Assembly: GCA_016219865.1 (NCBI GenBank)
Contig: JACRKF010000033.1
Location: forward strand, 65,960 to 123,953
Reading direction: 5' to 3'
Length of the DNA stretch: 57,994 nt
From: Candidatus Woesearchaeota archaeon
GTDB lineage: Archaea; Nanobdellota; Nanobdellia; Woesearchaeales; DSVV01
Of the stretch, positions 53,227-57,994 are shown in pieces. Below the pieces are notes generated by a model, which saw nothing but the letters and a program-made list of their open reading frames with translations, did not search any database and had not been told where the DNA came from. Each line of letters begins with the position of its first letter. Positions within the stretch are counted from its first letter, which is position 1. The position numbers were made by a program, and so were the translations under genes.

Positions 53227-54632
53227 TCTCGCTTCTTTCTCAATCTATATCCAGTATTAGTATCATCTAATATATATCCTTTAGAAATAATCTCTTTTCG
53301 CAATTTGTCAGATGTAGCAAAATCTTTTTTCTTTCTTACTCGTTCTCTTTCTTCAGCAAGCATTATTATTTCTCTAGGCATTGCAGATTCTTCTGTATGC
53401 ATTACCCCAAGCACAGAATCTATTTTTTTCATAAAATCAGTAATATCAACTGCATTTTTCTTTCCAACTTTATTTTCAGATGCCAATACATTGATTCGTC
53501 GAATAAATTCAAAAATTACAGCTAATCCTTGAGAGATTTCTAAATCATCATCCATAGCTTCTTCAAATTGTTTTTGCGCATTTTCAATAATCGCTGCAAT
53601 TTCATTATTTTCAACAGTATTATTTAGATTCTTCACTTCATCTAATGAAGCAAAGAATATATCAAACTTCTCAATAACCTTTTCAGCAGCATCAATTCCT
53701 TGCAGTGTGAAATTTAATTGTTGTCTATAATGTGAAGACAACAACAAATATCTAATTGCTCGTGCTTTGTATCCCTGTATTAGTAAATCTCTAAGTGTAA
53801 AAAAGTTTCCCAAAGATTTTGACATCTTTTTTCCATTAACAAGAATATATTCATTATGCAGCCAATAATTGACAAATTTCTTTCCAGTTACTGCTTCTGA
53901 TTGTGCAATCTCATTTTCATGATGCGGAAAAATCAGATCAATTCCTCCTGTGTGAATATCAAAATGTTCTGCTAAATGCTGCATTGCCATGACACTGCAT
54001 TCAATATGCCATCCTGGTCTTCCTTTGCCAAAAGGACTTTCCCAAACACAATCGCCATCTTTTTCTGTCCAGAATTTCCAGAGCGCAAAATCCTGTGCAT
54101 TCTCTTTATCATATTCATCATTCTTCACACGCACTCCTGTTTTTGTTTCATCAAGCTTTATTTTAGATAACTTTCCATAATTTCTAAACTTACTTATGCT
54201 AAAATAAATACCATCTCTTGCTTGATACGCAATTTCATTATCAAGCAGTTTCTGTGTTAAATGAATCATTCCATGTATGTGCTGTGTTGCTCGAGGAAAA
54301 ACATAAGCTTTACTAATATTTAACTTTTCCAAATCTTCAAAGAAAGCTATTGTGTATTTCTCAGTAAATTCATGCAAGCTTAAGCCTTCTTTTTGTGAAT
54401 CACGAATTGTTTTATCATCAACATCAGTAATATTCATTACTTGTTTGACAGCAAAACCTTTGTACAACAGATACCGTTTCAGAATATCACTGCAGATATA
54501 CGCTCGAAAATTTCCAATATGCGCATAATTATACACAGTTGGCCCGCAGTTGTACATCGTTGCACTGTTTTTTTCAATAGGCTTAAACAATTCTTTCTTT
54601 TGTGTAAATGTATTGTAAAATTGGAGTGCCAT
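53190..54632 (-). CDS. cysS: Cysteinyl-tRNA synthetase
   Basis: The class I signature HIGN is at residues 38-41 (CGPTVYNYAHIGNFRAYICSDILKRYL) and KMSKS near 270 (NGKKMSKSLGNFFTLRDLL). Zinc ligands are Cys 29, the cysteine of WHIECSVMAMQHL, and the His/Glu of IDLIFPHHENEIAQSEA. The anticodon-binding helical domain follows, with the typical end FATSDKLRKEIISKGYILDDTNTGYRLRKK. The last 12 residues (DENLVLQDSHSK) lie beyond the usual end and are encoded by a family B palindromic element. It is a single transcription unit, with TATA-like sequences upstream of 54632. Confidence 0.96.
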   Translation of the reverse strand: MALQFYNTFTQKKELFKPIEKNSATMYNCGPTVYNYAHIGNFRAYICSDILKRYLLYKGFAVKQVMNITDVDDKTIRDSQKEGLSLHEFTEKYTIAFFEDLEKLNISKAYVFPRATQHIHGMIHLTQKLLDNEIAYQARDGIYFSISKFRNYGKLSKIKLDETKTGVRVKNDEYDKENAQDFALWKFWTEKDGDCVWESPFGKGRPGWHIECSVMAMQHLAEHFDIHTGGIDLIFPHHENEIAQSEAVTGKKFVNYWLHNEYILVNGKKMSKSLGNFFTLRDLLIQGYKARAIRYLLLSSHYRQQLNFTLQGIDAAEKVIEKFDIFFASLDEVKNLNNTVENNEIAAIIENAQKQFEEAMDDDLEISQGLAVIFEFIRRINVLASENKVGKKNAVDITDFMKKIDSVLGVMHTEESAMPREIIMLAEERERVRKKKDFATSDKLRKEIISKGYILDDTNTGYRLRKKRDENLVLQDSHSK

Positions 54633-54717
54633 AAAAGAATGTTCTAAGTATAAATATAAATACTTTCTTATTATAACAAAAATATTTATGATATATTTAG
54701 GTCACAGGTGAAATAAA

Positions 54718-54822
54718 ATGGTTATAATAAGAAAGTATAGTATTCCATTAAATATTGATGAAGATGATGCAAAATTATCTTTAAAATATGCAATTGAGAT
54801 TAAACCTAAGAAACAGCTTTAA
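54718..54822 (+). CDS. Very small protein, 34 aa
   Basis: ATG 54718 has AGGTGA 7 nt upstream (54706-54711), a clear ribosome binding site, and a TATA-like AAATATTTATGATATATTT before it. The product is MVIIRKYSIPLNIDEDDAKLSLKYAIEIKPKKQL. I do not recognise it. The start resembles a small antitoxin or a remnant of one. The end overlaps the convergent gene by 17 nt. The evidence is mainly the translation signals. Confidence 0.4.
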   Translation: MVIIRKYSIPLNIDEDDAKLSLKYAIEIKPKKQL

Positions 54823-55057
54823 ATATTTTCTCACTTATTTGTTTAATCTTCTCAACATCTTCAATAGTAAACAACAATTCACCATAACTATGGACAATTA
54901 CTTTAACATCATCTACTATAACAACAGCAGCTATTCCAGCATCGCTAACAACTTCAAAATGTTTAGCTAGTCTTTCTAGATATAACTTCTGTTTTTTTTT
55001 CAGCACAGCGCTATAGCTTGCTTTTGTTTTGCATTTCTTTACTTCAAACTCTATCAT
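54806..55057 (-). CDS. Small unknown protein cotranscribed with an E1-like gene
   Basis: The 83-aa protein MIEFEVKKCKTKASYSAVLKKKQKLYLERLAKHFEVVSDAGIAAVVIVDDVKVIVHSYGELLFTIEDVEKIKQISEKIFKAVS has a strand-helix-strand layout with the phrase VIVHSYGELLF. I do not recognise a family. The ATG at 55057 has GGTG 6-10 nt upstream. The longer frame to 55105 overlaps the E1-like gene and is unlikely. The gene starts 2 nt before the E1-like gene's stop. A substrate, partner or regulator of that enzyme is possible. Confidence 0.65.
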   Translation of the reverse strand: MIEFEVKKCKTKASYSAVLKKKQKLYLERLAKHFEVVSDAGIAAVVIVDDVKVIVHSYGELLFTIEDVEKIKQISEKIFKAVS

Positions 55058-55058
55058 T

Positions 55059-56042
55059 TTAACACCCGATATATTTGTCAAATATCTTTCTCGCTTCTTT
55101 TTCATCTTTTGCTTTAATTAACACTCTTCCATCAAGAAACAACGTTAAATCATCAAAATGTGCGCAATATCCTAAATCAACAACTTTTCCAAGTTTTTTT
55201 AATTTATCAACAATATTTTTATATTCTTTCTTGAAGAAATTCTTTTTTTCTAATTGGTACTGAAATGATCCGCAGTAATGCACAGCTTTCTGTTCAATCT
55301 TTCCTGATAGATACTGAAACTCATTCTTTACACATACCAAACAATTTCTATTCTTTTTAACTCTTAACTTTTCAAAACTATTTGTAAGAACATCTATTCG
55401 TAGAAAATTCTGTTCAACATAATGTTTATTCCACAGAAATTTAATGCATTCATTTGCTTGTAAGTTGCTTACAACACAGCTTGCTGTATTTAATACTCCT
55501 GCAGTATCGCATGTTTCGTGGCTGATTTTATCAAAATAAATGCATGCCAGACAAGCTTTTTCTTTACCTGAAACAACATACAGGCTTCCTTTATTGCCAA
55601 CAACTGCGCCATGCGCTAATACAATGTTACTTTTCACACAAAAATCATTTAATAACATTCGTGTAAATAGATTATCTGTGCAATCAATAATACAATCAAT
55701 ATTTTTAAGTAATTGATTGATATTCTTCCAAGTAATATCAGCTAATTCATCTTGTATGACGATATTGCTATTAATTTTTAATAATTTTTCTTTACAAACA
55801 ACAGCTTTTGCTTTCCCAACATCTTCTTCATCATAAAGATGCTGTCTTTGTAAATTATCTAAACTAATAATATCTCTATCAATCAGCATCACTTTACCAA
55901 TTCCAGCGCGCGCAAGTAATTCAGCGCAATTGCTTCCCAAAGCTCCTAAACCAACAACAGCAACAGTAGCTTTTGCTAGTTTTTTCTGTCCTTCTTTCCC
56001 AAGTACTAATTCCTGTTTCTTATATCGCTCATTAATTACCAT
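55059..56042 (-). CDS. ThiF/MoeB/UbaA-like adenylyltransferase (E1-like)
   Basis: E1-like enzymes adenylate the C terminus of ubiquitin-like sulfur carriers. The nucleotide-binding motif is AVVGLGALGSNCAELLARAGIGKVMLIDRDIISLDNLQRQHLYDEEDVGKAKA, with the arginine finger and aspartates in place. The likely catalytic cysteine is in HETCDTAGVLNTASCVV. Zinc is bound by CLAC and CLVC pairs. A C-terminal extension of ~80 residues (CGSFQYQLEKK.. LTLFLDGRVLIKAKDEKEARKIFDKYIG) is typical of the archaeal branch. It likely serves tRNA thiolation or molybdopterin or thiamine sulfur transfer. No carrier protein gene is in view. Confidence 0.9.
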   Translation of the reverse strand: MVINERYKKQELVLGKEGQKKLAKATVAVVGLGALGSNCAELLARAGIGKVMLIDRDIISLDNLQRQHLYDEEDVGKAKAVVCKEKLLKINSNIVIQDELADITWKNINQLLKNIDCIIDCTDNLFTRMLLNDFCVKSNIVLAHGAVVGNKGSLYVVSGKEKACLACIYFDKISHETCDTAGVLNTASCVVSNLQANECIKFLWNKHYVEQNFLRIDVLTNSFEKLRVKKNRNCLVCVKNEFQYLSGKIEQKAVHYCGSFQYQLEKKNFFKKEYKNIVDKLKKLGKVVDLGYCAHFDDLTLFLDGRVLIKAKDEKEARKIFDKYIGC

Positions 56043-56135
56043 ATTCTTTTTTCCATTGTTATTATTTATGTTTATTTTTAGTAGAAAATAAATATAAATA
56101 ATAAAGTATTTAAATAATTTCCTCTACGAGAAGGT

Positions 56136-56912
56136 ATGCAAGACAATTCAGAGCAAAAACCATCATGGTTCAAAAAGACATTATTTTACAAAACACTAGA
56201 CTATTGCAGGCAAAAACCATCTTATTTGTTTCTAACAATGATTTATGATCTTGTTTTTGTGCTTGGATTATATATTATAAACAAATTATTTATGTATTTA
56301 TTTCCTCCTCAGTTTTCTGCTCCAACATTTGGCTTTATTATAGTATTGTTAATTATAGCTTTATCATTCTCTTTGCTCTATTCATTTACAAAATATATTA
56401 TACTCTCTATTATAGATTCATTTACAAAATCATTACATCTAAAATTAGAGAGTTTTGGTTTCTTTTATCTATTTAATACTATTTTCTTTATAATCACATT
56501 CTTGTTATTATTGACAACTAATGTCTTCATTAAAACATACATAAAACCAGAACTTATTACAACAATGCAATATATATTATTTACTCTGCTAATTGTCCTA
56601 TTTAGCATGCTTCTTTCAATAGTGCACAGCAATTTCATTAAGAAAAGATCAATGAAATCAGCATTAAAGCAGACGATGCATTCACTAAGTCATTTACAAA
56701 CCTACAAACCAATATTCAATATAGTTATCATTAATTTTATTATTTTATCATTTATGTTTCTATTTGTCTATATACTAGATAAAACCTATCTATCGCAATT
56801 GCAAGATTTTAATCTATACATCAGTATAAGTTTTGTGCTTTTCCTTATTTTAGTTATAATAAACTACTTATTACATGTATTCAATAGGATTTCTTTTTAT
56901 GTTAATGAATAA
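56136..56912 (+). CDS. Polytopic membrane protein, unknown
   Basis: The 258-aa protein has six hydrophobic segments: YLFLTMIYDLVFVLGLYIIN, FGFIIVLLIIALSFSLLYSF, FFYLFNTIFFIITFLLLLTT, YILFTLLIVLFSMLLSIVH, IVIINFIILSFMFLFVYIL and ISISFVLFLILVIINYLLHVF. The cytosolic N terminus is polar (MQDNSEQKPSWFKKTLFYKTLDYCRQKPS). No motif of a known family is seen. A TATA-like AAATATAAATAATAAAG is just upstream. It is a single gene between the E1-like operon and the H/ACA RNA candidate. Confidence 0.65.
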   Translation: MQDNSEQKPSWFKKTLFYKTLDYCRQKPSYLFLTMIYDLVFVLGLYIINKLFMYLFPPQFSAPTFGFIIVLLIIALSFSLLYSFTKYIILSIIDSFTKSLHLKLESFGFFYLFNTIFFIITFLLLLTTNVFIKTYIKPELITTMQYILFTLLIVLFSMLLSIVHSNFIKKRSMKSALKQTMHSLSHLQTYKPIFNIVIINFIILSFMFLFVYILDKTYLSQLQDFNLYISISFVLFLILVIINYLLHVFNRISFYVNE

Positions 56913-56967
56913 TTTTTGCTAATCACTGATTTTTTCGTAGTTAACTTCTGTCATATTACAGAGCTAT

Positions 56968-57003
56968 GTATTTGCTGAACGAGCGAAGCGAGTTCGCAAA
57001 TAC
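56968..57003 (+). repeat. Family A hairpin, copy 7
   Basis: Arms GTATTTGC and GCAAATAC (8 bp, perfect) enclose T-GAAC-GA-GC-GAA-GC-GA-GTTC. The fourth stem pair is C-G here, T-A in other copies. It lies after the membrane protein gene and ~10 nt before the TATA of the RNA candidate. Confidence 0.88.
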
Positions 57004-57049
57004 TAAATACATAACTATTTATACTACTCACTATACCCTATTGATATAG

Positions 57050-57209
57050 AAGCTATATGTGCAAATGGGTCCTCTTTTGAGCAGAAACATCTGTTTCGTG
57101 CTTTGATTTTGAGACACTCTTGCATATAACAGCCCATCACGAGAGTACCCAATGAAGCTTACGCTAAATGCAAGCTATGAGCTTGGGAGTTAGTGTCATG
57201 GGCAACAAA
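57050..57209 (+). ncRNA. Candidate double-hairpin H/ACA guide RNA
   Basis: The first hairpin is closed by TATATG.GCA with TGCATATA (57121-57128) and followed at once by ACA. Its upper stem AGCAGAAAC/GTTTCGTGCT has TGA/TGA flanks resembling a kink-turn. The second hairpin is closed by GCCCATCAC with GTGTCATGGGC and followed by AACA. Inside, CCCAATGAAGCTT and AAGCTATGAGCTTGGG again place TGA opposite TGA. Two internal loops suit pseudouridylation pockets. A TATA-like CTATTTATAC lies at 57015-57024. Archaeal H/ACA RNAs guide pseudouridine formation with Cbf5, Gar1, Nop10 and L7Ae. The pockets have not been matched to rRNA. Confidence 0.55.
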
Positions 57210-57380
57210 GCTTTTATAATCATAATTAACAAATAAGAACAAATTACATTCCTTATTTCACTAAAATAAGCTTATTTATTACATTACATTAAGAAAAAAG
57301 CCCAATTTGGTCGTTTTAGTAAGTAATTTTGTTCTAAAAAATAAAAACTATTTGATGATAGTATACGCGAGGTTTTTAAT

Positions 57381-57994
57381 ATGGGAAAAATAAGTCCAGT
57401 CTCTGCAAAGTACATAATACAGGCAGTTATCAATATTGATGGTGTTGTTGAAAAGCCAGATGTCATTGGCGCAATTTTTGGTCAAACAGAAGGTTTGTTA
57501 GGTGTTGACTTAGAACTGAGAGAATTGCAACGTTCAGGAAGAATTGGAAGAATTGAAGTAAACACAGATACAAGAACAGGAAAAACATCTGGTCAGATTA
57601 TAATTCCATCAAGTCTAGATAAAGCAGAAACAGCAATTGTTGGTGCTGCTTTAGAGATCATTCAACGAATTGGTCCTTGCAATGCAAAGATCAAAATTGA
57701 AAGAATTGAAGATGTTCGTGTTGCAAAGAGAGCATTTGTAATAGAAAGAGCAAAAGAATTGTTAAAACAATTAATGGATGCATCAATCCCAGATTCACAG
57801 GAATTAGCTGATGAAGTTGCATATTCTGTGCGAGTGATGGAAGTGCAAGAATTTGGTACAGAAAAGCTTCCAGCAGGTCCAGGTATAGACGACTCTGATG
57901 AAGTAATTGTTGTAGAAGGAAGAGCAGATGTATTAAATCTTTTAAAGCACGGCATTAAAAATGCAATTGCTATTAATGGAACATCAGTTCCTCA
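57381..57994 (+). CDS. dnaG: Archaeal DnaG-like primase/exosome subunit, 3' end cut by window edge
   Basis: The visible 204 codons start MGKISPVSAKYIIQAVINIDGVVEKPDVIGAIFGQTEGLLGVDLELRELQRSGRIGRIEV and contain the basic N-terminal domain of archaeal DnaG. The Toprim domain begins DDSDEVIVVEGRADVLNLLKHGIKNAIAINGTSVP with the catalytic Glu in VEGRADV. In archaea this protein is part of the RNA exosome and has primase activity in some species. GAGGT lies 8-12 nt before ATG 57381. The frame is not interrupted up to the window end. Confidence 0.95.
   Translation, partial: MGKISPVSAKYIIQAVINIDGVVEKPDVIGAIFGQTEGLLGVDLELRELQRSGRIGRIEVNTDTRTGKTSGQIIIPSSLDKAETAIVGAALEIIQRIGPCNAKIKIERIEDVRVAKRAFVIERAKELLKQLMDASIPDSQELADEVAYSVRVMEVQEFGTEKLPAGPGIDDSDEVIVVEGRADVLNLLKHGIKNAIAINGTSVP

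Noticed and set aside
57050-57209. tRNA, 5S rRNA or SRP RNA at this place
   Set aside because: No T-loop, no 5S loop motifs and no SRP helix 8 signature. The ACA-terminated hairpins fit an H/ACA RNA better.
1-57994. CRISPR array
   Set aside because: No series of identical 24-40 nt direct repeats with unique spacers and no cas genes were seen. The repeats found are dispersed hairpins.

Overview
The window is a low-GC archaeal chromosome segment, most likely from a DPANN archaeon of the Woesearchaeota/Pacearchaeota type. That assignment is inferred from gene content and style, not from a database search. The archaeal evidence is an S10-type ribosomal cluster (L3-L4-L23-L2-S19-L22-S3-L29), the DnaG primase, Sec61beta, NAC with a UBA domain, a secF-secD gene pair, a Hef-like helicase/nuclease, an archaeal RNase P RNA, a tRNA-Arg with an intron at 37/38, an H/ACA-like guide RNA candidate, TATA boxes about 25 nt upstream of leaderless starts, and GGTGA-type ribosome binding sites.

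Layout. 1-5.2 kb: ribosomal protein operon (minus). 5.2-7.4 kb: tRNA-Arg followed by a repeat of its own 3' end, two unknown genes, an Lrp/AsnC regulator and an IS remnant. 7.4-14.9 kb: nuclease, phosphatase, kinase-like protein, ValS, SdpI-like membrane protein, a VapBC pair, PRC-barrel protein, NAC and Sec61beta. 15-21.6 kb: RNase P RNA, HtpX, two surface proteins, Hef-like protein. 21.6-32.5 kb: accessory region with a DUF4258/zinc-finger toxin-antitoxin pair, hydrolase, acyl-CoA synthetase next to an alpha-oxoamine synthase, a single-chain restriction-modification enzyme beside a truncated PIN toxin, and a GNAT protein carrying repeat insertions. 32.5-35.9 kb: a soluble histidine kinase and two unusual receiver proteins. 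36-43.2 kb: site-2 protease, TraB protein, SecF/SecD, paired small transporters, UMP kinase and a caspase-like protein. 44.4-51.1 kb: CutA and a surface-glycosylation cluster. 51.4-58 kb: a candidate orphan RNA, phosphatase/regulator, CysS, an E1-like enzyme, a candidate H/ACA RNA and the start of dnaG.

The most unusual signal is not a protein. Three families of small structured repeats are scattered through the window. Family A is a hairpin with a 20-nt core built as N-4bp-GA-2bp-RAA-2bp-GA-4bp inside 8-10 bp arms. The paired positions covary across eight copies while both GA dinucleotides stay fixed. Family B is a palindrome of variable sequence next to a conserved 14-nt box (TTRTCCGGATTGCC), and it sits inside or at the end of protein-coding genes. 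Family C is a two-stem element (GGTAA..TTACC with TAATTGC/GCAATTA), and one copy lies nested inside a family B copy within an open gene. Other candidates are a free-standing RNA at 51.81-51.93 kb with a possible pseudoknot and an intrinsic-terminator-like end, and two response regulators sharing a ~55-residue insertion in the receiver domain.
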